Below are positions 49,589 to 57,870 of a DNA stretch of 64,000 nucleotides, one piece after another. The notes below the pieces were generated by a model that made no database searches, was not told the DNA's origin, and saw only the letters and a list, made by a program, of their open reading frames with translations. Numbering within the stretch: position 1 is the stretch's first letter; each line of letters opens with the position of its first letter. The translations under genes and the position numbers were made by a program. The stretch is taken from contig NZ_JARVRX010000018.1 of NCBI RefSeq assembly GCF_030209435.1, forward strand, positions 43,138 to 107,137. The letters run 5' to 3'. This stretch comes from Mycolicibacterium sp. lyk4-40-TYG-92. Its GTDB lineage: Bacteria; Actinomycetota; Actinomycetes; Mycobacteriales; Mycobacteriaceae.

Positions 49589-50533
49589 TCAGTCGTTTTC
49601 GATCAGATGCGGTTCGGCGCCGTGCTGGTGGACGGTGTTGTCTGCGGGCACGGTGCCGATAGGGTCCAGGGTTGCGAGCGCTTCGGCATCGAGCTGAATC
49701 GCCCCAGCGGCGGCGTTGTCCTCCAGATGGGTCACTGACCGGGTCCCGGCGATCAGTAGCGTATTGGGCGAGTGTGCCAGCAGCCAGGCCAGGCCGACCT
49801 GGGCCGGCGTGGCGCCGATTCGCTCAGCCACTGTTCGCACCGAGGGATTCGCGGTGACACTGGGGAACCCCGGGAAGGCCGATCCCAGTGGGAAGAACGG
49901 AACCCACGCGACGCCCTCTTCGGCGCACAGCCTCAGGGTGTCCTCCTGTGATCGGTCCAGCACGCTGTAGGCGTTCTGGACGCAGGTGATGCCGGCCGGC
50001 AGTGCGTGCCGGACGGTGTCGACAGGCACCGCGCTGAGCCCGATGGCGCCGATCTTGCCCTCGTCGCGCAGCGCGGTCATCTCTGCCAGCTGGTCATCGA
50101 TGCCGACGAGCTGATCGCGCGCGGCCCGCAGTCCCGGGCCCAGATCCAACCGGCGCAAGTTGACCACTGGAATCTGTTCCAGGCCAAGCTGTTTCAGGTC
50201 CGCCTCGACCGCCGCGCGCAGTTCCGCGGGCTTCTGGGCAGCCGCCAGCGGCGCCGGTCCGTCCGGCACGTGCACGGCGCCGACCTTGCTCACGATGACA
50301 AGGTCATCGCGGTACGGCCGCAAGGCCTGCCGGATGAGGGTGTTTACCGTTCCGCCGCCGTAGAACGATGCGGTGTCGAGGTGATTGATGCCGAGTTCGA
50401 CCGCGCGACGCAACACCGCCACCGCGTCGTCAGGCGAACCGGCGTCGCCCAGTTGCATGGCTCCGTAGCCGATCCGGGCCACTGCCCGGCCGCCGATCGA
50501 GCCGAGGCCGCCGGGACATGTTGTATCGGTCAT
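49589..50533 (-). CDS. Aldo/keto reductase with altered catalytic tetrad
   Basis: A 314-residue TIM-barrel NADP(H)-dependent oxidoreductase. Asp53 and Tyr58 (LDTASFYGGG) and Lys83 (VSKVG) of the tetrad are present. The strand that normally reads xxxxH reads IPVVNLRRLD, so the His position appears to be Arg127. The cofactor site at LLIAGTRSVTHLEDN is typical. The ATG at 50533 has an aggag ribosome site. It is divergent from a TetR gene; two matching palindromes in the 96-bp intergenic region suggest direct repression by that TetR. Substrate is unknown. Confidence 0.85.
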   Translation of the reverse strand: MTDTTCPGGLGSIGGRAVARIGYGAMQLGDAGSPDDAVAVLRRAVELGINHLDTASFYGGGTVNTLIRQALRPYRDDLVIVSKVGAVHVPDGPAPLAAAQKPAELRAAVEADLKQLGLEQIPVVNLRRLDLGPGLRAARDQLVGIDDQLAEMTALRDEGKIGAIGLSAVPVDTVRHALPAGITCVQNAYSVLDRSQEDTLRLCAEEGVAWVPFFPLGSAFPGFPSVTANPSVRTVAERIGATPAQVGLAWLLAHSPNTLLIAGTRSVTHLEDNAAAGAIQLDAEALATLDPIGTVPADNTVHQHGAEPHLIEND

Positions 50534-50577
50534 CGTCACTCCTGAAACGTGGGCGTTCTGCGATACTCGAAGAGATT

Positions 50578-50591
50578 CGGAGGTACCTCCG
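50578..50591. promoter_or_regulatory. TetR operator, site 1 (AKR side)
   Basis: CGGAGGTACCTCCG, a perfect 14-bp palindrome between the divergent AKR and TetR genes, about 45 nt upstream of the AKR start. Confidence 0.65.
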
Positions 50592-50613
50592 CTTAGATTG
50601 AACGTAACAGAAA

Positions 50614-50627
50614 CGGAGGGTCCTCCG
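50614..50627. promoter_or_regulatory. TetR operator, site 2 (overlaps the tetR ribosome site)
   Basis: CGGAGGGTCCTCCG has the same CGGAGG-N2-CCTCCG arms as site 1, centred 36 bp away. It covers the ribosome-binding site of the TetR gene (ATG at 50630), so repressor binding would block its own expression. Confidence 0.65.
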
Positions 50628-50629
50628 CT

Positions 50630-51181
50630 ATGGCTGACGCTATTCGCGCCGATGCCCGTCGCAACCGGGAACGCATTCTGGATGTGGCGGCGCTGGCTTT
50701 CGGCACGGCCGGAGGTGCCGTGTCGCTCGAGGCGATCGCGCGCGACGCCGGCGTCGGCATCGGCACGCTCTATCGGCATTTTCCCAGCCGTGAGGCGCTG
50801 GTCGAAGCGGTATACCGCGCCGAATTGGCGGAGGTGGCCGCGACGGCCCAGGAGCTGTTACGTACCCATCCGCCGGTCGAGGCGCTGCGGCTGTGGATGG
50901 ATCGCTATGCGATGTTCGTGGCAGCCAAGCGGGGCATGGCCGAATCACTGAGAGCGATCTTCGATTCTGGTGCGGTGACGGCGGGAGACACCCGGGCCGG
51001 GATCGTCGGCGCGGTAGGCGCACTGCTCGCCGCCGGCGCCGCCGACGGGAGCCTGCGCACGGACGTGCCGGCCGATGACGTCGTCACCGGACTGCTCGGC
51101 ATCATGCTCGCCTGTGCTTCGCCCGAGCAGTGCGGCCGGATGTTCGACCTCCTGATGGCCGGTCTGGTGACCACTCGCTGA
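50630..51181 (+). CDS. TetR-family regulator
   Basis: A 183-residue repressor. The N-terminal HTH is AIRADARRNRERILDVAALAFG, then VSLEAIARDAGVGIGTLYRHFPSREALVEAVY, typical of TetR. The C-terminal ligand domain (about 75-183) includes DRYAMFVAAKRGMAESLRAI and PADDVVTGLLGIML, resembling the TetR_C SbtR-like group. The ATG at 50630 follows cggaggg. It is divergent from the aldo/keto reductase and almost certainly controls it through the two palindromes at 50578 and 50614. The ligand is unknown, perhaps the reductase substrate. Confidence 0.9.
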   Translation: MADAIRADARRNRERILDVAALAFGTAGGAVSLEAIARDAGVGIGTLYRHFPSREALVEAVYRAELAEVAATAQELLRTHPPVEALRLWMDRYAMFVAAKRGMAESLRAIFDSGAVTAGDTRAGIVGAVGALLAAGAADGSLRTDVPADDVVTGLLGIMLACASPEQCGRMFDLLMAGLVTTR

Positions 51182-51185
51182 TCGG

Positions 51186-51896
51186 CTAGGCGACGACCCA
51201 GATCGCTTCTGCCGCTGGGTTGCCCAGGTCGACGGTTGTCGTGTCGTCGTTTACGGCGTCCGCGGCCGTGACCGCCACGGAGATCATCCCGGCGAAGTCT
51301 CGCCGGGCCACCACGCGAAGGTGTGAATCGAGCGTGATCCCCACGCTGTCGAAGTATCGCAGCATCTCGGGGTCGTGATCGGAAATCCGGGCCACCGTGC
51401 CGGCGTCACCGTCCGAGCACGCGGACAGCTGCCGGGCGGGGGGAGTCGGCACCTGGCCGTCGGCCGCGGGAATGGGGTCCCCGTGGGGATCGCGGGTGGG
51501 GAAGCCGAGCTTGGCATCGATGCGGTCCAGCATCCGGTCCGACACCGCGTGCTCGAGCACCTCGGCTTCGTCGTGTACCTCGTCCCAGCCGTAGCCGAGT
51601 TCGCGCACCAGGAACGTCTCCATCAACCGGTGGCGGCGGACCATGGCCAGCGCCGCGCTGCGGCCGATGTCGGTCAGCGTCACCGCGCCGTACTTCTCGT
51701 GGTGCACCAGACCCTGGTCGGCGAGCTTGCGGATCGACTCCGACGCAGTCGACGCCGACACCCCGATGCGTTCGGCCAGCATTTTCGTGCTGACCTTCTC
51801 GCGCGACCACTCCTGCGCGGTCCAGATGACTTTGAGGTAGTCCTGGGCAACCGGGGATAGATCCGGCGGGTTGCCGCCGTCTTCTGCAGGACTCAC
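51186..51896 (-). CDS. mntR: DtxR-family metalloregulator MntR (SirR-like)
   Basis: A 236-residue manganese-responsive repressor. The winged HTH runs VAQDYLKVIWTAQEW, then KMLAERIGVSASTASESIRKLADQGLVHHEKYGAVTLTDIG. The dimerisation/metal domain has RRHRLMETFLVRELGYGWDEVHDEAEVLEHAVSD (the HxxE/His metal ligands of the family), and a C-terminal FeoA/SH3-like domain follows. Orthologue of Rv2788, which represses Mn uptake genes. GTG 51896 aligns with the orthologue's start. It is divergent from ribF with 80 bp between; the TTTAGGC at about 51906-51912 could be half of an MntR box, but no full dyad is visible. Confidence 0.92.
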   Translation of the reverse strand: MSPAEDGGNPPDLSPVAQDYLKVIWTAQEWSREKVSTKMLAERIGVSASTASESIRKLADQGLVHHEKYGAVTLTDIGRSAALAMVRRHRLMETFLVRELGYGWDEVHDEAEVLEHAVSDRMLDRIDAKLGFPTRDPHGDPIPAADGQVPTPPARQLSACSDGDAGTVARISDHDPEMLRYFDSVGITLDSHLRVVARRDFAGMISVAVTAADAVNDDTTTVDLGNPAAEAIWVVA

Positions 51897-51963
51897 ACCA
51901 CAAAGTTTAGGCAATCGTCACCTCATCCGGGGATCTCACGGTGCCTGCCGCGGCGGCGCGCCG

Positions 51964-51969
51964 TAGGCT
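51964..51969 (+). promoter_or_regulatory. -10 box of ribF (leaderless)
   Basis: TAGGCT ends 7 nt before the GTG start of ribF. Confidence 0.45.
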
Positions 51970-51976
51970 TGCGGTC

Positions 51977-52951
51977 GTGCAACGCTGGCGTGGGCAGGAC
52001 GAGATCCCCACGGACTGGGGCCGATGTGTGCTCACCATCGGGGTGTTCGATGGCGTACATCGTGGACATGCAGAACTGATCAGTCACGCGGTGAAGGCGG
52101 GTCGGTCCCGCGGAGTACCCACCGTGTTGATGACCTTCGATCCGCATCCGATGGAAGTGGTCCTCCCGGGCAGCCATCCGGCTCAGCTGACGACGCTGAC
52201 GCGCCGGGCCGAACTGGTCGAGGAACTGGGCGTCGACGTCTTCCTGGTGATGCCCTTCACCACCGACTTCATGAAGCTGACCCCTGAGCGCTACGTGCAC
52301 GAGCTGCTCGTCGAGCGCCTCCATGTCCTCGAGGTCGTGGTGGGCGAGAACTTCACCTTCGGCAAGAAGGCCGGCGGCAACGTGCCGCTGCTGCGCAAGG
52401 CCGGCGAGCGCTTCGGCTTCGCCGTCGAGGGCATCTCGCTGGTGGCCGAACATCACCAGGCCGAGACGGTTACGTTCTCCTCCACCTACATCCGGTCCTG
52501 TGTGGACGCCGGCGACATGGCGGCCGCGACCGAGGCGCTGGGCCGGCCGCACCGTGTGGAGGGCGTCGTCGTCCGTGGCGACGGCCGCGGGCGCGGGCTC
52601 GGCTTCCCGACGGCGAACGTCGCCCCGCCGATGCACTCGGCGATCCCCGCCGACGGCGTCTACGCCGCCTGGTTCACCGTCCTGGGGCACGGTCCTTCCG
52701 TGGGCACCGTGACGCCGGGGGAGCGCTACCAGGCCGCGGTGTCGGTGGGGACCAATCCGACGTTCTCCGGCCGCACCCGCACAGTCGAGGCCTTCGTGCT
52801 CGACACCGAGGCAGATTTGTACGGACAGCACGTGGCGGTCGATTTCGTCTCGCGCATCCGCGGCCAGGAGAAGTTCGATTCGGTGGACGACCTGATCGTG
52901 GCCATGGACCGCGATACCCAGCGAGCTCGCACGATTCTGGTTCCGCAGTAG
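51977..52951 (+). CDS. ribF: Bifunctional riboflavin kinase/FAD synthetase
   Basis: Makes FMN and FAD. It has 324 residues (Rv2786c about 331). The N-terminal adenylyltransferase (about 1-185) has GVFDGVHRGH (the HxGH-type nucleotide site) and MTFDPHPMEVV, then FSSTYIRSC. The C-terminal riboflavin kinase (about 190-324) has GRGLGFPTANV and SVGTNPTFSGRTRTVEAFVLD. GTG 51977 begins VQRWRGQDEIPTDWG, as in mycobacterial orthologues, and has a -10 box 7 nt upstream. Upstream in-frame starts are not supported. rpsO follows after 90 bp. Confidence 0.96.
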   Translation: MQRWRGQDEIPTDWGRCVLTIGVFDGVHRGHAELISHAVKAGRSRGVPTVLMTFDPHPMEVVLPGSHPAQLTTLTRRAELVEELGVDVFLVMPFTTDFMKLTPERYVHELLVERLHVLEVVVGENFTFGKKAGGNVPLLRKAGERFGFAVEGISLVAEHHQAETVTFSSTYIRSCVDAGDMAAATEALGRPHRVEGVVVRGDGRGRGLGFPTANVAPPMHSAIPADGVYAAWFTVLGHGPSVGTVTPGERYQAAVSVGTNPTFSGRTRTVEAFVLDTEADLYGQHVAVDFVSRIRGQEKFDSVDDLIVAMDRDTQRARTILVPQ

Positions 52952-53041
52952 CTTCCTGATAAACTGCCCGATGCGCGTGCTGCAGTTCGCGGCGGCCGCG
53001 CCCTCGTTGTTCTTCGCGGACCGAATTGATGGAGTTGTTTC

Positions 53042-53311
53042 GTGGCACTCACTGCCGAACAGAAAAAAGAGATCCTGGGTCAGTACGGCCTGCATGAGAC
53101 CGACACCGGTTCGCCGGAGGCTCAGGTCGCCCTGCTGACCAAGCGCATCTCGGACCTGACCGAGCACCTCAAGGAGCACAAGCACGACCACCACAGCCGT
53201 CGTGGCCTGCTGCTGCTCGTCGGCCGTCGTCGCCGGCTGCTCAAGTACGTCGCTCAGGTCGACGTCGCGCGGTACCGTTCGCTGATCGAGCGTCTGGGTC
53301 TGCGTCGCTGA
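53042..53311 (+). CDS. rpsO: 30S ribosomal protein S15
   Basis: Binds 16S rRNA helices 20-22 in the central domain early in 30S assembly. It has 89 residues, the usual length. Motifs: LTAEQKKEILGQYGLHETDTGSPE... then HKHDHHSRRGLLLLVGRRRRLLKY, with the conserved helix-turn around GSPEAQVALLTKRI. The GTG start has ggag 8 nt upstream. A -10-like TAAACT at 52960-52965 implies a leader of about 70 nt, in which S15 autoregulation is plausible by analogy with other bacteria. A hairpin terminator follows 17 nt after the stop. Confidence 0.97.
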   Translation: MALTAEQKKEILGQYGLHETDTGSPEAQVALLTKRISDLTEHLKEHKHDHHSRRGLLLLVGRRRRLLKYVAQVDVARYRSLIERLGLRR

Positions 53312-53328
53312 CGCACCACTGATTCACT

Positions 53329-53366
53329 CCCATCGCCAGGTCTGCTCCGGCAGGCCTGGCGATGGG
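53329..53366 (+). terminator. Terminator of rpsO
   Basis: A perfect 12-bp stem, CCCATCGCCAGG / CCTGGCGATGGG with a 14-nt loop, begins 17 nt after the rpsO stop. It has no T tract. It separates rpsO from pnp; an lppU gene lies here in M. tuberculosis and is absent in this genome. Confidence 0.75.
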
Positions 53367-53639
53367 CATTGGTACGGGTAGTAACATAAAACTGTTTTGG
53401 GCCCAGCGCCCAGGACGTCGGAACGTCACACAGCGTCCGCCTGAACCTCGTGGGGCGGTCTTCGGTAGTGGCTGCCGGGGCATGACCCCCGGCCGCTTCG
53501 ATCGACGGCCGTCAGCAGTTAGCGGGATGGTTTTCGGGTTTTCTGGATGCGCGCGTGTGACGATGCGACAGCTGTAACAAAGAGGAACCAGAAAACGGAA
53601 CCCGCATAGGGCGGGCCCAGAGAGGTTATTGCGACATCC
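53367..53639 (+). other. Long untranslated leader of pnp
   Basis: No gene was found in this stretch. A -10-like TAACAT (53382-53387) would give a leader of about 245 nt. The leader contains a long-range pairing, GTTTTCTGG (53538-53546) with CCAGAAAAC (53588-53596), extended by CGGG/CCCG, and a small CCCGC-GCGGG hairpin (53601-53615) near the ribosome site. In enterobacteria the pnp leader mediates autoregulation after RNase III cleavage; the same role here is only an analogy. Confidence 0.5.
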
Positions 53640-55922
53640 ATGTCTGCAGTTGAAATTGAAGAGGGCGTGTTCGAAGCAACCGCCGTCATCGACAACGGGA
53701 GCTTCGGCACCCGCACCATCCGCTTCGAGACCGGCCGCCTGGCACGTCAGGCCGCCGGCTCTGTCGTCGCCTACCTGGACGACGAGACCATGCTCCTGTC
53801 GGCCACCACGGCCAGCAAGACCCCGAAGGATCACTTCGACTTCTTCCCGTTGACCATCGACGTCGAAGAGCGCATGTACGCCGCGGGCCGCATCCCCGGC
53901 TCGTTCTTCCGCCGCGAGGGTCGGCCGTCTACCGACGCGATTCTGACCTGCCGCCTGATCGACCGGCCGCTGCGCCCGTCGTTCGTCTCGGGCCTGCGTA
54001 ACGAGATCCAGGTTGTCGTCACCGTCCTGAGCCTGGACCCCAAGGATCTGTACGACGTGCTGGCGATCAACGCCGCATCGGCGTCGACCCAGATCTCGGG
54101 TCTGCCGTTCTCCGGCCCGGTGGGTGGCGTCCGCGTCGCCCTCATCGACGGCCAGTGGGTCGCGTTCCCGACCGTCGAGCAGCTGGAAAACGCTGTGTTC
54201 GACATGGTCGTCGCGGGTCGCGTGGTCGACGGTGACGTCGCGATCATGATGGTCGAGGCCGAGGCCACCGACAACGTGATCGACCTGATCGCCGGTGGCG
54301 CCGGTGCTCCCACCGAGGCCGTGGTGGCCGAGGGTCTGGAGGCCGCCAAGCCGTTCATCGCCGCACTGTGCAAGGCGCAGCAGGAGCTGCACGACGCCGC
54401 CGGCAAGGAGACCGCCGAGTATCCGGTGTTCCCGGACTACGCCGACGACGCCTTCCAGGCTGTGGCCGCCGTGGCCACCGACGCGCTGTCGCAGGCGCTG
54501 ACCATCGCCGGCAAGCAGGAGCGCGACGATCGCACCGACGAGATCAAGGTCGAGGTGCTCAACCGGTTGGCCGAAACCTACGCCGGCCGCGAGAAGGAGA
54601 TCGGCGCGGCGTTCCGCTCGCTGACCAAGAAGCTGGTGCGCCAGCGCATCCTGACCGACCACTTCCGCATCGACGGCCGTGGCATCACCGACATCCGGGC
54701 CCTGTCGGCCGAGGTCGCCGTGATTCCGCGGGCGCACGGCAGCGCGCTGTTCGAGCGCGGCGAGACCCAGATCATGGGTGTCACCACGCTGGACATGGTC
54801 AAGATGGCTCAGCAGATCGACTCGCTCGGTCCCGAGACCAGCAAGCGCTACATGCACCACTACAACTTCCCGCCGTTCTCGACCGGTGAGACCGGTCGTG
54901 TCGGTTCGCCGAAGCGCCGCGAAATCGGCCACGGTGCGCTGGCCGAGCGGGCCCTGATGCCGGTGCTGCCGAGCATCGAGGAGTTCCCGTACGCCATCCG
55001 TCAGGTGTCGGAAGCGTTGGGCTCCAACGGTTCCACCTCGATGGGTTCGGTCTGTGCCTCGACCCTCGCGCTGCTGAACGCCGGTGTGCCGCTGAAGGCC
55101 CCGGTCGCCGGTATCGCCATGGGCCTGGTGTCCGACGAGGTCGACGGTGAGACCCGCTACGTCGCGCTGACCGACATCCTGGGCGCCGAAGACGCCTTCG
55201 GCGACATGGACTTCAAGGTCGCCGGTACCAAGGAGTTCGTCACCGCCCTGCAGCTGGACACCAAGCTGGACGGTATCCCGTCCAAGGTGCTGGCAGGTGC
55301 CCTGGCCCAGGCCAAGGACGCGCGTCTGACCATCCTCGACGTGATGGCCGAGGCCATCGACGAGCCCGACGAGATGAGCCCGTACGCGCCGCGCATCACC
55401 ACCATCAAGGTGCCGATCGACAAGATCGGTGAGGTGATCGGGCCCAAGGGCAAGGTGATCAACCAGATCACCGAGGAGACCGGTGCGAACATCTCCATCG
55501 AGGACGACGGCACCGTGTTCGTCGGCGCCTCGAACGGCGAGGCGGCACAGGCTGCGATCGACAAGATCAACGCCATCGCCAACCCGCAGCTGCCGAAGAT
55601 CGGTGAGCGGTTCCTCGGCACGGTGGTCAAGACCACTGATTTTGGCGCCTTCGTGTCCTTATTGCCGGGCCGGGACGGTCTGGTGCACATCTCCAAGCTC
55701 GGCAAGGGCAAGCGCGTCGCGAAGGTCGAGGACGTCGTGAACGTCGGCGACAAGCTGCGCGTGGAGATCGCGGACATCTCCGCCGACAACCGTGGCAAGG
55801 GTCAGAAGATCTCGCTGATCCTGGTAGATGAAGACGGCGCAGCGGCTGCGGATTCGAACGCCGCCGACGCTGGGTCCGAATCGGAGACTGCACCGGCAGA
55901 TGCCGCGCCTGCAAACTCCTAG
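53640..55922 (+). CDS. pnp: Polynucleotide phosphorylase (GpsI)
   Basis: A 3'-5' phosphorolytic exoribonuclease and RNA polymerase, part of the mRNA degradation machinery. It has 760 residues (Rv2783c, 752). Order: first RNase PH domain (about 15-150), an all-helical linker, second catalytic RNase PH domain (about 345-560; GRGITDIRALSAEVAVIPRAHGSALFERGETQ), KH (VPIDKIGEVIGPKGKVINQITEETGA) and S1 (GERFLGTVVKTTDFGAFVSLLPGRDGLVHISKL). The C-terminal tail is acidic and Ala-rich. It starts at ATG 53640 after a long leader. Its 3' end overlaps the pepR start by 23 nt. Confidence 0.97.
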   Translation: MSAVEIEEGVFEATAVIDNGSFGTRTIRFETGRLARQAAGSVVAYLDDETMLLSATTASKTPKDHFDFFPLTIDVEERMYAAGRIPGSFFRREGRPSTDAILTCRLIDRPLRPSFVSGLRNEIQVVVTVLSLDPKDLYDVLAINAASASTQISGLPFSGPVGGVRVALIDGQWVAFPTVEQLENAVFDMVVAGRVVDGDVAIMMVEAEATDNVIDLIAGGAGAPTEAVVAEGLEAAKPFIAALCKAQQELHDAAGKETAEYPVFPDYADDAFQAVAAVATDALSQALTIAGKQERDDRTDEIKVEVLNRLAETYAGREKEIGAAFRSLTKKLVRQRILTDHFRIDGRGITDIRALSAEVAVIPRAHGSALFERGETQIMGVTTLDMVKMAQQIDSLGPETSKRYMHHYNFPPFSTGETGRVGSPKRREIGHGALAERALMPVLPSIEEFPYAIRQVSEALGSNGSTSMGSVCASTLALLNAGVPLKAPVAGIAMGLVSDEVDGETRYVALTDILGAEDAFGDMDFKVAGTKEFVTALQLDTKLDGIPSKVLAGALAQAKDARLTILDVMAEAIDEPDEMSPYAPRITTIKVPIDKIGEVIGPKGKVINQITEETGANISIEDDGTVFVGASNGEAAQAAIDKINAIANPQLPKIGERFLGTVVKTTDFGAFVSLLPGRDGLVHISKLGKGKRVAKVEDVVNVGDKLRVEIADISADNRGKGQKISLILVDEDGAAAADSNAADAGSESETAPADAAPANS

Positions 55923-57252
55923 TAAGAATCTGCGCAACGGCCGGGGTCCTGCAGCAACTTCGCTGCAGGCCCCGGCTGCTGTGCGCAAGACCAATCTCCC
56001 GGGTGGGCTGCGGGTCGTCACCGAACACCTGCCGCACGTGCATTCGGCGTCGGTGGGCGTGTGGGTCAACGTCGGTTCGCGCGACGAAGGCCCCAGTGTC
56101 GCCGGGGCCGCGCACTTCCTGGAACACCTGCTGTTCAAGTCGACTCCGACGCGCTCCGCTGTCGAGATCGCCCAGTCGATGGACGCCGTCGGTGGTGAAT
56201 TGAACGCGTTCACCGCGCGTGAGCACACCTGCTACTACGCGCACGTGCTGGACAGCGATCTCGGGCTGGCCATCGATCTGGTGTCGGATGTCGTACTCAA
56301 CGGCCGTTGTGCCGCAAGCGATGTCGAGCTGGAACGTGACGTGGTGCTCGAAGAGATCGCCATGCGCGACGACGATCCCGAGGACACCCTCGCGGACGTC
56401 TTCCTCGGCTCCATGTTCGGCACACATCCGGTGGGGCGGCCGGTGATCGGCAGCGTCGAATCGATCACGTCGATGACCCGGGGTCAGCTGCACTCGTTCC
56501 ACGTGCGCCGGTACACGCCGGACCGGATGGTGGTCGCCGTCGCCGGAAACGTCGACCACGACGAGGTTGTGTCCATGGTGCGCAAGCACTTTCGGCCGCA
56601 TCTCGTGCGTGGCCGCAAGCCCGTGCCGCCGCGCAAGGGGACCGGCCGCGTACCGGGGACCCCGACGCTGCAATTCGTCAAACGTGACTCCGAGCAGGCC
56701 CACATGTACCTGGGTGTGCGCACGCCGGGCCGCAACTGGGAGCACCGCTGGGCCCTGTCGGTGCTCAACACCGCGCTCGGTGGTGGGCTGAGTTCCCGGC
56801 TGTTCCAGCAGATCCGGGAGAACCGCGGCCTGGCCTATTCGGTGTACTCCACGATCGACACGTTCTCCGATGCCGGTGCGCTGTCGGTGTACTCGGCGTG
56901 CCTGCCGGACCGCTTCGACGAGGTGGTCCGGGTGACCACCGACGTGCTGGAAGATGTTGCGCGCGAAGGCATCACCGCCGACGAGTTGCGCATCGCCAAG
57001 GGTTCGATGCGTGGCGGTCTGGTGCTGGGCCTGGAGGATTCCGGTTCCCGGATGCACCGCATCGGACGCGCCGAGCTGAACTACGGCAACCACAAGTCGA
57101 TCTCGGACACCCTCGCGTCGATCGACGCGGTGACCCTCGAAGAGGTCAACACGGTTGCACGCGACCTGCTGACGCGGCCTTTCGGTGCCGCGGTACTCGG
57201 GCCGCAGTCCAAACGCTCACTGCCAAAGCAGCTGCGCGCCATCGGCCAGTAG
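55900..57252 (+). CDS. pepR: M16-family zinc metalloprotease PepR
   Basis: A processing-peptidase-like metalloprotease of 450 residues (Rv2782c, 438). The inverted zinc motif is HFLEH (GAAHFLEHLLFKST), with the third ligand Glu in the DLVSDVVLNGRCAASDVELERDVVLEEIAMRDDDP region. The second half carries the RENRGLAYSVYS motif typical of the M16 C-terminal domain. The ATG at 55900 begins MPRLQTPS, similar to the MPRRSP start of the M. tuberculosis protein, and lies inside the 3' end of pnp, indicating translational coupling. Substrates are unknown. A large stem-loop directly follows the stop. Confidence 0.93.
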   Translation: MPRLQTPSKNLRNGRGPAATSLQAPAAVRKTNLPGGLRVVTEHLPHVHSASVGVWVNVGSRDEGPSVAGAAHFLEHLLFKSTPTRSAVEIAQSMDAVGGELNAFTAREHTCYYAHVLDSDLGLAIDLVSDVVLNGRCAASDVELERDVVLEEIAMRDDDPEDTLADVFLGSMFGTHPVGRPVIGSVESITSMTRGQLHSFHVRRYTPDRMVVAVAGNVDHDEVVSMVRKHFRPHLVRGRKPVPPRKGTGRVPGTPTLQFVKRDSEQAHMYLGVRTPGRNWEHRWALSVLNTALGGGLSSRLFQQIRENRGLAYSVYSTIDTFSDAGALSVYSACLPDRFDEVVRVTTDVLEDVAREGITADELRIAKGSMRGGLVLGLEDSGSRMHRIGRAELNYGNHKSISDTLASIDAVTLEEVNTVARDLLTRPFGAAVLGPQSKRSLPKQLRAIGQ

Positions 57253-57253
57253 G

Positions 57254-57302
57254 GATTTGTGCACGATTTTCCGCGCTGACCGCGGATTATCGTGCACAAA
57301 TC
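57254..57302. terminator. Bidirectional terminator between pepR and the DUF4334 gene
   Basis: The arms GATTTGTGCACGAT (57254-57267) and its exact complement (57289-57302) are followed internally by TCCGCG / CGCGGA around a 5-nt loop, giving about 20 paired bases with a 2x2 internal loop. It begins 1 nt after the pepR stop and ends 3 nt before the DUF4334 stop. The TTTGTGCACGA core resembles the repeats around dinF. Confidence 0.8.
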
Positions 57303-57305
57303 ACC

Positions 57306-57863
57306 TCAACGGCTGAGGCGCAGCGAGTTGTCGCGGCGCAGCACGAAGAAGTACGGCTGGGCTTGGCCGCGCAGGTCCATGGCACCCAGGACGGCGTCGT
57401 CGGACAGCTTGCGGAACACGTCGTTGATGGGCAGCTGGTCGTAAACCATTGTCGCGGTGTCGACTCCGCGGTAGCGCGTGGTGCGCAGCCGGGCCTTGGC
57501 CGAACGGGCCTGCAACAGCGGCCGCAGGGCGGCGATGGGCTTGGCCACTGAAAGTCGGTGCAACGCCGGCATTTTGGCGGCAAGTCCGACGCCGGAGAAC
57601 GCCAGGGCCGGGTTGAGCGGCCACAGCGCCTCGCCCGACGCGTCGGGAAACAGCAGCGGATGCACCGTCTCACTGTCGACGAACTGCTTGCCCCACCAGC
57701 CGCTGGCTTCCAGCAGTCCGTCCATCGGATGTCCGGTGGGTACTTCTGCGCCGTGCCAGGTGCCGATCATGAAGTCGGGTTCGACGGCCGGCGCGGCATC
57801 GAAGATCTCGAGGGCTTCGGCCGTCGTGGACGGCGGGGCGGGCAACAGTTCCTGCAGGAGCAT
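57306..57863 (-). CDS. DUF4334 / GXWXG domain protein
   Basis: A 185-residue soluble protein. The N-terminal GXWXG domain has PDFMIGTWHGAEVPTGHPMDGLLEASGWWGKQFVD, and the C-terminal DUF4334 has the TTRYRGVDTATMVYDQLPINDVFRKL segment ending AMDLRGQAQPYFFVLRR. Function is unknown; the fold may bind a small hydrophobic ligand. The ATG at 57863 has a -10 box (TATCGT) 7 nt upstream and a perfect 16-bp palindrome abutting that box, so it is tightly regulated and leaderless. In M. tuberculosis a nitronate-monooxygenase-like gene (Rv2781c) occupies this place. Confidence 0.82.
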   Translation of the reverse strand: MLLQELLPAPPSTTAEALEIFDAAPAVEPDFMIGTWHGAEVPTGHPMDGLLEASGWWGKQFVDSETVHPLLFPDASGEALWPLNPALAFSGVGLAAKMPALHRLSVAKPIAALRPLLQARSAKARLRTTRYRGVDTATMVYDQLPINDVFRKLSDDAVLGAMDLRGQAQPYFFVLRRDNSLRLSR

Positions 57864-57870
57864 GGTCACG

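Noticed and set aside
52971..53135. A small open frame starting at an ATG 5 nt after a -10-like TAAACT, overlapping rpsO
   Set aside because: Its composition is unremarkable and it runs out of frame through rpsO; it is more likely leader sequence than a peptide gene.
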